Positions 1-7,102 are shown, counted from the first letter of the stretch. The stretch is 13,207 bases of DNA from Planctomycetota bacterium (GCA_023430365.1 JAEZAS010000439.1:1-13207), one strand, 5' to 3'. Numbers and translations are program-made. The notes: a model not told the origin generated them from the sequence alone.

Positions 1-13
1 GGGCCCCAAACTT

Positions 14-113
14 GTTGATAAACCGACGTGGTTTATCAACACCCGCCCTGCGTCAAGCAGGGCGAAGATTGGTCGTAAGTGTTGGAGGTGGCGATCATCC
101 GAGTAGCGCTCGG
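14..113. repeat. Three tandem hairpins, each with a 5-nt loop
   Basis: Seen directly: GTTGATAAACC (14-24) pairs perfectly with GGTTTATCAAC (30-40) around loop GACGT. CGCCCTGC (44-51) pairs perfectly with GCAGGGCG (57-64) around loop GTCAA. CCGAG (99-103) pairs with CTCGG (109-113) around TAGCG. The stems are 11, 8 and 5 bp. None is followed by a clear T-run on either strand, so simple intrinsic termination is not well supported. They may be a structured leader, a processing site or a palindromic repeat. Confidence 0.6.
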
Positions 114-148
114 CAGTCAGTTCGAGAGACACAATTCACCAACCTAAC

Positions 149-177
149 ACACTACAAACTTATCCACTATTTGTCAA
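149..177 (-). promoter_or_regulatory. Possible minus-strand promoter facing the left edge
   Basis: Read on the minus strand there is a perfect TTGACA -35 hexamer (172-177), a 17-nt spacer and a weak -10 (TAGTGT, 149-154, three of six matches to TATAAT). Transcription would run left through the three tandem hairpins into a gene beyond the window. The weak -10 keeps confidence low. Confidence 0.3.
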
Positions 178-211
178 TACTTTAGGCCCACCGAACGGCA
201 TCAAACTCCGT

Positions 212-256
212 CCCAGGCTCCAGCCTGGGTCGGAACCACCCCGAGGCTCCGCCTCG
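212..256. repeat. Two short GC-rich hairpins
   Basis: CCCAGGC (212-218) pairs with GCCTGGG (223-229) around TCCA, and CGAGGC (242-247) pairs with GCCTCG (251-256) around TCC. Both share an AGGCTCC...GCCT core, so they may be two copies of one small palindromic repeat. No T-run follows on either strand. Confidence 0.5.
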
Positions 257-294
257 CAGCCCCGCAAGCAGACCCGCCGTCGGAAAGCCCGCAG

Positions 295-320
295 CCGGCG
301 AGTAACACTCGCCGGAGAAC
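295..320 (+). repeat. REP-like hairpin element, copy 1
   Basis: CCGGCGAGT (295-303) pairs perfectly with ACTCGCCGG (307-315) around AAC and is followed by AGAAC (316-320). The same 26-nt design appears in reverse orientation at 361-386. The copies differ at four positions that form two base pairs, each changed on both sides so that pairing is kept. This suggests a palindromic repetitive element or a selected structure rather than chance. Confidence 0.65.
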
Positions 321-360
321 AGCGAGAAGTTCCTCCACTGCAAAGGAATCCGCCGCAGCC

Positions 361-386
361 GTTCTCCGGGGCGTGTTACGCCCCGG
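361..386 (-). repeat. REP-like hairpin element, copy 2 (inverted)
   Basis: On the minus strand this reads as a 9-3-9 hairpin (ACGCCCCGG 378-386, CCGGGGCGT 366-374) followed by AGAAC (365-361). It matches copy 1 at 22 of 26 positions, and the four differences make two compensated base pairs. The outer CCGGAGAAC/GTTCTCCGG arms (312-320 and 361-369) are also complementary, so the pair can form one large structure. It sits about 40 nt past the DUF1501 stop codon and might also protect or end that operon's mRNA, although no U-tract follows. Confidence 0.65.
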
Positions 387-424
387 CTATTTAGATCCTC
401 CGTAAACCTGCGAGTTAGTGCGGC

Positions 425-1819
425 CTACGCAAATACCTCCCGCACCACATTTCCTGCCACGTCGGTCAGCCGGAAGTCGCGTCCTGCGTAGTTGTAAGTC
501 AGCTTTTCGTGATCGAGCCCCATCAGGGCTAGGAGCGTGGCGTGCAGATCGGTCGTGTGCATCCGGCCTTCCACCGCGTGCGTGCCGTACTCGTCCGTAG
601 CCCCGTACGAGAAGCCTTCCTTCACACCAGCGCCGGCCAGCCACATTGGATAGCCCGTGATGTTGTGGTCTCGACCGTCTGGACCCTGCGCGGTCGGCAG
701 GCGACCGAACTCGCTGCCAAACAGTACCAGCGTGTCCTCGAGCATCCCCCGCTGCTGCAAATCCTGCAGTAGCGCCGCCGTCGGCTGATCGGTCGCAGCG
801 CAATTCCGGATGAGCCCCTGGTGCAAGTTCGTGTGCTGATCCCAGCCGGGATGGCAGATCTCGACAAACCGCACTCCCGCCTCACTCAACCGCCGCGCCA
901 TGAGGCACTGCCGGGCAAAGCTGCCCGCCGGACCGTCCTTCACGCCGTAGGCGTCGAGCACATGCTGCGGCTCGTTCGACAGGTCGAGCAGTTCCGGCAC
1001 TTTGCCTTGCATGCGGAAGGCCAGTTCATACGACTCGATTACCCCTTCCAACTCTGCCGGAGCGGCTGGGTTGCCGACCAGGTCGCGGTTCATCGCTTGC
1101 AACAGGTCGAGTTGCTTGCGCTGGAGCGAAGTGAGCGTTTGGGCCTTCAGGTTCGGCACATAGCCGGTGTCGGCGATCTTCGTTCCCTGGAAATGAGCCG
1201 GCAGGAAAGCGCTGCCGTAGTTCACCGCTCCACCGAAGTTCGGCGGCGGATTGATCGTGATGTATCCCGGCAGATCCTGGTTTTCGGTCCCCAGGCCATA
1301 CATCAACCAGGCCCCCATCGATGGCCGGGTGAGCGAAGCGAGCGCGGCGCCCGTGTGCAACTGAATCACCGCCTGCGGATGGGCTGGCGTGTCGGTGTGC
1401 AGGCCGCGGATGAAGCACAGCTTGTCGACGTGCTTAGCGACATTGGGATACAGTTCCGAGACCCACGTTCCCGTTTCGCCATGCTGCGCGAACTTGAACT
1501 TGGAAGCGGTCAGCGTGCCGCCGCCGGGGCCCACCCTGCCATCGTCCGCCTGGAGCTTTGGCTTGTATTCCCACGTATCCATTTGCGACGTGGCCCCCTG
1601 CATGAACAGGAAGATGATCCGCTTCGCCTTGGCTGGGAAATGAGGCGCCTTGGGCGCGAGTGGCGCGACGTCGCTCTGAGGAGAAGCCTCGGACGCGCGA
1701 GCGTTTTGGCCGAGCATGCCAGCCAGCGCCAGGAACCCAAAGCCGGCGCTCGCCGACTTGAGGGCCGCCCGACGGGAGATGGGATTTGGACGAGCCAGTG
1801 GAAGAGAAGGAGTGCTCAT
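425..1819 (-). CDS. DUF1501 family exported protein
   Basis: A 464-residue protein of the DUF1501 family, which belongs to the alkaline phosphatase/sulfatase-like superfamily. A Tat-type signal is visible: SRRAALKS at residues 15-22, then a hydrophobic stretch ending near ARA (40-42). Possible metal-site motifs are QMDTW (79-83), GWDQH (325-329), GSEFGR (368-373), DGRDHN (381-386) and the MHTTDLH segment (420-426). The reaction is not established for this family. The start is supported by AGGA about 8 nt upstream. The gene is the last of a four-gene minus-strand unit, only 50 nt after the PSCyt/PSD1 gene; DUF1501 and PSCyt/PSD1 proteins are a very common pair in planctomycetes. I infer a cell-envelope role alongside that partner. 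The family call is firm; the function is unknown. Confidence 0.95.
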   Translation of the reverse strand: MSTPSLPLARPNPISRRAALKSASAGFGFLALAGMLGQNARASEASPQSDVAPLAPKAPHFPAKAKRIIFLFMQGATSQMDTWEYKPKLQADDGRVGPGGGTLTASKFKFAQHGETGTWVSELYPNVAKHVDKLCFIRGLHTDTPAHPQAVIQLHTGAALASLTRPSMGAWLMYGLGTENQDLPGYITINPPPNFGGAVNYGSAFLPAHFQGTKIADTGYVPNLKAQTLTSLQRKQLDLLQAMNRDLVGNPAAPAELEGVIESYELAFRMQGKVPELLDLSNEPQHVLDAYGVKDGPAGSFARQCLMARRLSEAGVRFVEICHPGWDQHTNLHQGLIRNCAATDQPTAALLQDLQQRGMLEDTLVLFGSEFGRLPTAQGPDGRDHNITGYPMWLAGAGVKEGFSYGATDEYGTHAVEGRMHTTDLHATLLALMGLDHEKLTYNYAGRDFRLTDVAGNVVREVFA

Positions 1820-1869
1820 CGTTCGTTCCTGGTTATATTCGGGGATGTTCGTGTGGGTTCGGAAACGTC

Positions 1870-4554
1870 TTAGCGGAGATAGCGGAACTCGGCAGACCCG
1901 ATCAGGGCCTGGCAGAATCCGGCCCAGGCCGCCTCGGCGGCGCTATCAGCCTGCACGACTTCCTCTTTCACCGGTTCGTCCGCGGTAATGATCTGGTCCG
2001 GATCGATCACCGGCATTGGCCGGGCAGGCTTCGCCGCGTTGGCGCCGGCCGCCGCTTCGCTGGAAGTGGAGACCAGCAGCGTCTCGGTCGACTCTTGCTC
2101 ACGATCCGCCGTCGCGGCAACTTGTTCGCTTGCAGCGCTGGGCGCCAGAGCTTCCCAAGCGGCTTCAAAGTCGGCCAGGAAACTTCGGGCACGAACAATT
2201 TCGCCGCTCGTGGCCTCTCGGCCGAGCACGCGCCGATAGGCGAGCTCAATTCGCTGCTCGTCCGTCTCCATATCCGATCGCTGGAGAAGGTCCTGGGCCA
2301 GTTCGAGCGACTGCTTACGAACGAGCGGATCATTCAGTAGGTAAAGCGCCTGGGGAGCGACGGTCGTCGTCTCGCGGCTGCCCGATACCATCCCCTGCTC
2401 AGCGAAGTCGAAGACTTCGAGCGAGGTGGGCGTCAGCCCGCGCAGCAGCGGCAAGTACACGCTCCGATAGGTGCTCGCGTTGGCGTGCTCGAAAATGGCT
2501 TTGGCTTCCGCGCCGTTGTTGCGAATCTCCACGACTTTCAATTCGCTCGCCGGCGAGGCCTGCGGCCGGCTCAGGTTGAGCTTGCCAGACGCGGCCAGCG
2601 TTGCGTCGCGAATCTCTTCGGCGTCGAGCCGTCGCGGCGTATGACGCCACAGCAATCGGTTGGCGGGGTCGGCATCCAGGTTCTCGGTCGTCGCATCGGC
2701 GCTGAGTCCATAGGTACGGCTCAGGACGATGGCACGCACGAGCTTTTTCACCGACCAGCCCTCTTCGATGAACCGCTGAGCCAGGTGATCGAGCAATTCG
2801 GGATGAGTTGGCAAGTCGCCGGTCACCCCAAAATTGTCGACGCTGCTCACGATTCCTCGTCCGAGCAGGTGCTGCCAGATGCGATTGACCATCACTCGCG
2901 AGGCCAGTGGATTTCGCTCGTCAGTCAACCAGAAAGCCAGCTCGAGCCGACCGCTCGCATCGGGGCTGATCGCCTGCTGACCTTCGAATCGCACGATGCT
3001 CAAGAAGCCTCGCGGAACGACAGGACCAAGCTTTTCGGCTTCGCCACGGATGCGAACTTCGGTATCGCCGATCGTTGCGCCTTCGCGGACGCCGAGCAGG
3101 ATCTTCGCCCCGTTGGCGGCTGGATCGGACAGAGCTGACAGTTCGGCCTGAGCCTTGTTCAGCTTTTGTCGGGCGACTTGCCGCTTCGGACGACCATTGG
3201 GAGCGAGCTCCGCCCCTTCTGGATTGTCGCGCAAACGTTGGAATTCCTTGCGGGCCTGCTCCACCTTCTTCTTCGCTGCCGCGAGCATTGCAAGATCGAC
3301 GGCAGGCGCCCCAGCCTCCGCTTCAGGCAGTAGGAGCATCGAGGTGTCGTAGTAGTCGAGCCCACCGCCGCCCATTTTGTTACGGACGCCGGCGCAGAGG
3401 TCCGTGCTATGAAAGATGCCAGCCAGGGCGTAGTAGTCCTTGGTCGGAATCAGATCGAACTTATGGTCGTGGCAGCGGGCGCAGCTCGCGGTGACCGCCA
3501 GCACCGAGCGAGTGACCGTATCGATCTGCTCGTCGATGTTGTCCATCGTGAAGCGGACTTTGAACCGCTGGTTCACGTCCTTCACGCCGAGCGCCAGGAA
3601 ACCGGTCGCGGTCAGTTGTTCCTCCCGCTCTTCTTCCGAGTCGGCCGGCAGGAGGTCGCCAGCGATTTGCTCGCGGATGAACCGGTCGTACGGCTTGTCG
3701 GCATTGAACGAGTCGATGACGTAGTCACGATATCGCCAGGCATGGGGATACGGCACGTTCCGCGACGAACCGGTCGATTCGCCGTAGCGAGCCACGTCGA
3801 GCCAGTGCCGGCCCCAACGTTCGCCGAACGCCGGAGAAGCGAGCAGGCGATCAACGACCTTCGTCAGCGCTTCCGCCGAATCGTCAGCCAGGAACGCGTC
3901 GATCTCTTCGATCGTCGGCGGCAAACCGGTCAGATCGAAGGTCACGCGACGAATCAGGGCGAGCTTGTCGGCATCCGCGACCGGCTGAAGGCCTTTCGCC
4001 TCAAGTGCTGCGAGCACGAACCGATCGACATCGTCGCGCGGCCAGGCTTCGTTCTGCACCGAGGGGGGCGAAGCGCTTTGCAGCGGCTGCCAGGCCCAGT
4101 GGTTCTGCAATAGCTCGTCGTACTTTGCGTTCGGCTTATCGAGCGGGATCGTGATCTCGACGGGTGGCCAGGCGGCGCCGTCGGTGACCCACTTTTCGAG
4201 GTCGGCGATCTGCTCGTCCGAGAGTTTCTTGTTCGGCGGCATTTCGAAGCCGTCGTACCGCACCGCCTGGATGAGCAGACTTTCGTCCGGCTTCCCCGGC
4301 ACGACGGCTGCGCCGCTACCACCACCCATCAGCAAGCCGTTCCGGTCGTCGACCCGCAGGCCTCCCTTCGCGTTGGTGCTGGCTGAATGGCAGGTGTAGC
4401 AATTGCTGACCAGAAGCGGCCGGATCTTCTTTTCGAAGAACTCCAGCGCCTCGGGCGAATGCTCGGGAGTGGCGGCGCGGGCCACCAGCGGCGCCGCGCT
4501 CCAACTAAGCAGCAGAATAAGGAACGTCCAGCGGGGTCGAATGCGGATGAGCAT
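1870..4554 (-). CDS. PSCyt1-PSCyt2-PSD1 (DUF1549/DUF1553) cytochrome-like protein
   Basis: An 894-residue exported protein with the three-part planctomycete architecture. A signal peptide covers about residues 1-27 (hydrophobic FLILLLSWSAAPLVARA). PSCyt1 (about 45-130) carries a CYTCH haem motif (C52, C55, H56) and an MPP motif at M105 that could supply the axial Met. PSCyt2/DUF1549 (about 150-390) has FDLTGLPPT, RHWLDVARYG and a second CxxCH, CARCH (C358, C361, H362). Residues 425-475 are charged and helical, probably coiled coil. PSD1/DUF1553 starts near 547 (NPLASRVMVNRIWQHLLG) and ends with FCQALIGSAEFRYL at the C-terminus. An acidic, Ala/Glu-rich insert at about 803-870 separates that final motif from the rest of PSD1, which is unusual. 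The gene lies 47 nt after the lipoprotein gene and 50 nt before DUF1501. Electron transfer is inferred from the haem motifs; the substrate is unknown. Confidence 0.95.
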   Translation of the reverse strand: MLIRIRPRWTFLILLLSWSAAPLVARAATPEHSPEALEFFEKKIRPLLVSNCYTCHSASTNAKGGLRVDDRNGLLMGGGSGAAVVPGKPDESLLIQAVRYDGFEMPPNKKLSDEQIADLEKWVTDGAAWPPVEITIPLDKPNAKYDELLQNHWAWQPLQSASPPSVQNEAWPRDDVDRFVLAALEAKGLQPVADADKLALIRRVTFDLTGLPPTIEEIDAFLADDSAEALTKVVDRLLASPAFGERWGRHWLDVARYGESTGSSRNVPYPHAWRYRDYVIDSFNADKPYDRFIREQIAGDLLPADSEEEREEQLTATGFLALGVKDVNQRFKVRFTMDNIDEQIDTVTRSVLAVTASCARCHDHKFDLIPTKDYYALAGIFHSTDLCAGVRNKMGGGGLDYYDTSMLLLPEAEAGAPAVDLAMLAAAKKKVEQARKEFQRLRDNPEGAELAPNGRPKRQVARQKLNKAQAELSALSDPAANGAKILLGVREGATIGDTEVRIRGEAEKLGPVVPRGFLSIVRFEGQQAISPDASGRLELAFWLTDERNPLASRVMVNRIWQHLLGRGIVSSVDNFGVTGDLPTHPELLDHLAQRFIEEGWSVKKLVRAIVLSRTYGLSADATTENLDADPANRLLWRHTPRRLDAEEIRDATLAASGKLNLSRPQASPASELKVVEIRNNGAEAKAIFEHANASTYRSVYLPLLRGLTPTSLEVFDFAEQGMVSGSRETTTVAPQALYLLNDPLVRKQSLELAQDLLQRSDMETDEQRIELAYRRVLGREATSGEIVRARSFLADFEAAWEALAPSAASEQVAATADREQESTETLLVSTSSEAAAGANAAKPARPMPVIDPDQIITADEPVKEEVVQADSAAEAAWAGFCQALIGSAEFRYLR

Positions 4555-4601
4555 GATCGTTTCTCGAATGCAATGGGGCCTCTTGCTCAGTCAGCCCGTG
4601 G

Positions 4602-5039
4602 TTAACGCCAGATTTGAATTTGAACGTCGCTTTGCGGCTCCGCCACGGTCACCGCGATTCCCGATTTGTCGAACCGCAAAAATTGCGGCGCGACGAATTG
4701 CTGTGCCCGGTCATCCAAGAGCAGCCGGACTCGATGCTGCCCGGTTACAGCTCCTGGTTTAGATCCGCCCTGCACAAGTGTGCTCACCGTGAAGCTGCCG
4801 TCCGGCTGGATATCGCCGACGGCTTTCACCCCCGGTTGCTCGACCGACTCGAACTCAATGGCGCCCTGCCGATCGACGATCGGCTCCAGACTGCCGTTTT
4901 TCGTAAACACGACTTTTCCATTTACTGGAACTGTCGGCGGTCCCTCGAGCGGCTTGCTGCCGCAACCGAGCAGGGTCAGTCCAACCAAGGCCGCTGGTAG
5001 AAGCAGCCCCTTCCAATTCTTCCGTTCCATTCCTCTCAC
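4602..5039 (-). CDS. Small lipoprotein with transthyretin/carboxypeptidase-regulatory-like fold
   Basis: A 145-residue predicted lipoprotein. The N-terminus is basic, then hydrophobic, and ends in a lipobox (LTLLGC, lipidated Cys26). The rest is beta-rich with the pattern typical of planctomycete carboxypeptidase-regulatory-like proteins: PVNGKVVF, an acidic loop, GAIEFES, then GDIQPDGSFTVST and a final strand. I chose the GTG start at 5039 because AGGAAAGG lies a good distance upstream. The in-frame ATG at 5030 has its purine-rich stretch touching the start codon, which is too close. It is the second gene of the minus-strand unit, 69 nt after DUF1559 and 47 nt before PSCyt/PSD1. Such lipoproteins often sit next to DUF1559 genes. 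The role is unknown, presumably at the cell surface or periplasm. Confidence 0.85.
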   Translation of the reverse strand: MRGMERKNWKGLLLPAALVGLTLLGCGSKPLEGPPTVPVNGKVVFTKNGSLEPIVDRQGAIEFESVEQPGVKAVGDIQPDGSFTVSTLVQGGSKPGAVTGQHRVRLLLDDRAQQFVAPQFLRFDKSGIAVTVAEPQSDVQIQIWR

Positions 5040-5108
5040 GAACCTTTCCTAACCTTGCGGACGCTCGCTCCCGCTTTCGGGCAATCCGTTGCCCTCGCGG
5101 GTCGGTCG

Positions 5109-6083
5109 TTAGTCGTTGGCAATCACCTGGCCGTCGTTGATCTGGGCGTAGTAGCTGAGCGTGTCGATGTCGGTGTTCTCTTTCACAAACTTCACGCTGC
5201 CGTCGCAGAGCACGAAGTGGCAACCGGCGGGATGCCAGCTACCGAAGGAGCGATTGTCAATGGTCTTGGCGGTGTTGTCCGCGTTCAGAACGTGCTTGGC
5301 GATGGCGTACTGCTTGCCGTCGGTGTGGTCGACTCCGGCGAAGCGGCGATAGTTGTTGTCGTTCTTCGAGGTGTAGACGCTCCGGTCCTCGAGGGTGCCG
5401 AACTTCGTGTCGCGGCGGACGTGTTTTTCACCGATCAGGAACGTGTTGCTCGTCCCATCGGTGATCGACGACAGCGACACGACGCCACGCCAGTTCACGA
5501 TCTGATTCTTCGCCGGGTTCAGCGTCCAACGGGCGCAGGTCATGGCGCCGTTGGCGTTCTCATGGATGACGCCGTTCACGTTCACGCCGTCGTTCGGGCC
5601 CCGACCGCCGCACGCCGCATAGTCGCTCAAGGCGCCCGCCGGCGTGTCGGTCGAGAAGAACGTGTTCGGAGCACGGCGCGAGGGGCAGAAGAACGCCGCC
5701 ACCGCCTGCTTGGTGGTGGTTTCGGGATGCGATTCGTACGACTTTCGCAGGTCCCAGGCGTCGGCGAAGTTGGCCTGCTCGATGTAGGGCAGGATCACGA
5801 CGGCCCAGGTCATCCAGTTGGTGGTGGTCAGGTCGGCCGAGTTGTTCGCCAATCGGCTGGGCGGCAGATAGCCCATCGTGTCGTGGAAATTCTGAGCGGC
5901 CAGACCGAGCTGGCGGATGTTGTTGCCGCACGAGGTGCGACGGGCCGCTTCGCGAGCCGCTTGCACAGCGGGCAGCAGCAGAGCGACGAGCACACCAATA
6001 ATCGCGATCACCACGAGCAGCTCCACAAGGGTGAAGCCGGGACGCGATGGCTGGCGGGGAGTGCGATATAGCGAGACTTTCAT
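5109..6083 (-). CDS. DUF1559 protein with type IV pilin-like N-terminus
   Basis: A 324-residue DUF1559 protein. The N-terminus is a prepilin-type signal: a short basic leader, cleavage expected after G16 in PSRPG/FTLVE, Glu at mature position 5, then a long hydrophobic helix (LLVVIAIIGVLVALLLPAV). The QAAREAARRTSC and NNIRQLGLAAQNFHDT segments that follow are family signatures. The C-terminus has the expected H-x-G...DGSV box (H284, DGSV at 294-297). I placed the start at the Met just before the prepilin signal; the frame stays open upstream but adds 59 atypical residues. The Shine-Dalgarno is weak. As first gene of the four-gene unit, it may form a pseudopilin-like surface or secretion component. 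That function is inferred; the family call is firm. Confidence 0.93.
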   Translation of the reverse strand: MKVSLYRTPRQPSRPGFTLVELLVVIAIIGVLVALLLPAVQAAREAARRTSCGNNIRQLGLAAQNFHDTMGYLPPSRLANNSADLTTTNWMTWAVVILPYIEQANFADAWDLRKSYESHPETTTKQAVAAFFCPSRRAPNTFFSTDTPAGALSDYAACGGRGPNDGVNVNGVIHENANGAMTCARWTLNPAKNQIVNWRGVVSLSSITDGTSNTFLIGEKHVRRDTKFGTLEDRSVYTSKNDNNYRRFAGVDHTDGKQYAIAKHVLNADNTAKTIDNRSFGSWHPAGCHFVLCDGSVKFVKENTDIDTLSYYAQINDGQVIAND

Positions 6084-6147
6084 GGCGGCGATTCTTTCGT
6101 TTCTGTGATTCGTTAGTTCGAATAGTGAGTTCGGTACTGTGTTCGAG

Positions 6148-6440
6148 GGCCGGTCGAGTTGCTCTGTGACCTGGGGATGGCCGCGTGCAACTCGTCTAGC
6201 GCCGCCTGGGAAAGTCGATACGTAAGTGCGCGGGCGCAGCCGGGGAACTTGAGCCAGCAAGCTCTACTGGGCCGCGGGGACTTGCACTTCGAAGCGAATC
6301 AGCCAGCCAGGATCGGCGCTGAGGCTATAGCGACAGACGAGCCGTTAGCACATGCAACAACACGTACAGCGGGCCCGGTGAGAGGTATGACAATCCCTTG
6401 CGTTCATGGAAACGAGCGTCCGTGGCCGGTCGAGCTGCTC
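6148..6440. repeat. Direct-repeat pair of a 17-mer
   Basis: GGCCGGTCGAGTTGCTC at 6148-6164 recurs as GGCCGGTCGAGCTGCTC at 6424-6440, with one mismatch and 276 bp between the copies. The similarity does not extend into the flanks. It could be a binding site upstream of the DUF1559 operon or chance in GC-rich DNA. Confidence 0.3.
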
Positions 6441-6560
6441 GTGCGAGCCGCTCTGGGGCAAATTAGGTGAGGGAATCGAACCAGACATCGCGTTGACTCC
6501 TTGGGAGTCGGCGCGTTCGCCTCCGGACAGAATCCAGTGAGCTACGCAAGTGCACAATCT

Positions 6561-6586
6561 AAAATCCGCCCATCCTCGGGTCGGAT
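6561..6586 (-). terminator. Intrinsic terminator of the small secreted-peptide gene
   Basis: On the minus strand ATCCG-A-CCC (6586-6578) pairs with GGGCGGAT (6571-6564), with one bulged A and loop GAGGAT, followed by a TTTT run and a T-rich stretch. It begins 23 nt past the stop codon of the 6610-6831 gene and supports that frame as a real transcription unit. Confidence 0.65.
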
Positions 6587-6609
6587 ATCCTTACCAGATC
6601 AAGCTGCCG

Positions 6610-6831
6610 CTAGTTCCAGCGGTAGCTCGACTCGGTCGAAAGCTCGTAGCGGCGACGGTTGGCCACCTGCTTGCGGGCCGCCAGGGCCGCTGCTTCATAC
6701 ACCTGGAGTTGCCAGGGTTGCGAAGCCGGCACGGCCGAGACGCTCGCGAGCGAAACCGCCACACAACAGCCCGCCATCGCCCCGCTGATGCGGTTCGAGA
6801 TCAAGTGGCGGCTAATGCGATTGGCGGGCAT
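6610..6831 (-). CDS. Small putative secreted protein, unknown family
   Basis: A 73-residue frame starting at an ATG with AGGA about 9 nt upstream and followed by a good intrinsic terminator. The N-terminus is basic (MPANRISRHLISNR) with a hydrophobic core (AMAGCCVAVSLASVSAV) and a likely signal peptidase site near VPA/SQPW (after residue 36). That leaves a mature peptide of about 37 residues. The mature part is Ala-rich, then basic (ARKQVANRRRYE), and ends with Tyr and Trp. The frame remains open upstream for another 56 codons, but those residues look non-coding and that start has no ribosome binding site. I do not recognise a family. Its short length makes the call moderate. It is unlinked to the DUF1559 operon except by strand. 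Confidence 0.55.
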   Translation of the reverse strand: MPANRISRHLISNRISGAMAGCCVAVSLASVSAVPASQPWQLQVYEAAALAARKQVANRRRYELSTESSYRWN

Positions 6832-6981
6832 GACCAGATTCCTGTGAGGGATGTTTACTAAGCTGATAAACAAGCTATATGCGACCGGCGTGCCAAAGGG
6901 CGGAGATTTTGTTCGAGACGGGTTTCTGCCAGTAATCGTGTGGATTCTTACCGCCTGCACAAACCCTGCGGTCGGAAAGAG

Positions 6982-7026
6982 CCGTGATATTTGCACCATG
7001 GCGATTTACGCCATGATAAATCACGG
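6982..7026. repeat. Nested inverted repeat
   Basis: An outer CCGTGAT (6982-6988) pairs with ATCACGG (7020-7026). Inside it CATGGCG (6997-7003) pairs with CGCCATG (7009-7015) around loop ATTTA. Both stems are 7 bp and perfect, separated by short unpaired segments. It lies between the terminator of the Cys-rich gene and the start of the 73-residue gene, so it may be a leader structure or a cruciform-type protein-binding site. Confidence 0.5.
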
Positions 7027-7065
7027 ATAGCGCCCGTCGTATTTGATGGGCAGATTGATGCGCGC

Positions 7066-7102
7066 AAAAAAAACCACCCGCTTCGTTGCCGATTGCGGGC
7101 GG
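7066..7102 (-). terminator. Intrinsic terminator of the Cys-rich protein gene
   Basis: On the minus strand CCGCCCGC (7102-7095) pairs with GCGGGTGG (7081-7074; one G-U pair) around a 13-nt loop, followed directly by eight T residues (7073-7066). It begins 31 nt past the stop codon at 7134. This is a textbook rho-independent terminator and the clearest in the window. Confidence 0.85.

Larger units (their letters stand above)
1..424. other. Non-coding, hairpin-rich intergenic region
   Basis: I see no convincing gene here. The stretch lies downstream of the DUF1501 gene, which ends at 425 on the minus strand, and runs to the left edge. It contains three tandem hairpins (14-113), a possible minus-strand promoter near 149-177, two short GC-rich hairpins (212-229 and 242-256) and a pair of inverted REP-like hairpins (295-320 and 361-386). 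The promoter and hairpin orientation would suit the leader of a minus-strand gene beyond the left edge, but that gene is not visible. Confidence 0.7.
6084..6609. other. Intergenic region upstream of the DUF1559 operon
   Basis: No convincing gene is seen here. Open frames exist on both strands but lack ribosome binding sites and recognisable domains. The part next to 6083 should contain the leader and promoter of the four-gene minus-strand unit, but I found no clear -35/-10 pair. It also holds two near-identical 17-mers (6148 and 6424), an intrinsic terminator at 6561-6586 and a weakly tRNA-like stretch near 6465-6550 that I rejected as a tRNA gene. Confidence 0.5.

Noticed and set aside
1..424. 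Possible CRISPR array because of many short inverted repeats.
   Set aside because: The repeats are not direct, not evenly spaced and not identical, and no cas genes are nearby.
821..1873. 350-codon plus-strand open frame opposite the DUF1501 gene.
   Set aside because: The minus strand encodes a clear DUF1501 protein with a Tat signal. The plus-strand frame is an antisense shadow typical of high-GC coding DNA.
6084..6260. Upstream extension of the DUF1559 frame by 59 residues.
   Set aside because: The prepilin signal must be near the N-terminus for processing, and the extra residues look non-coding, so the start at 6083 is preferred.
6159..6470. Plus-strand open frame of about 100 codons.
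   Set aside because: It has no ribosome binding site, recognisable domain or sensible composition, and it runs against the leader of the DUF1559 operon. It is probably chance in GC-rich DNA.
6465..6550. Minus-strand tRNA-like stretch with TAGCTCACTGGAT, a GACTC/GAGTC hairpin and GGTTCGATTCCC.
   Set aside because: The A- and B-box-like words are there, but the T-stem pairs at only two positions, no acceptor stem can be drawn, and the spacing between boxes is far too long. It is not supportable as a tRNA gene.
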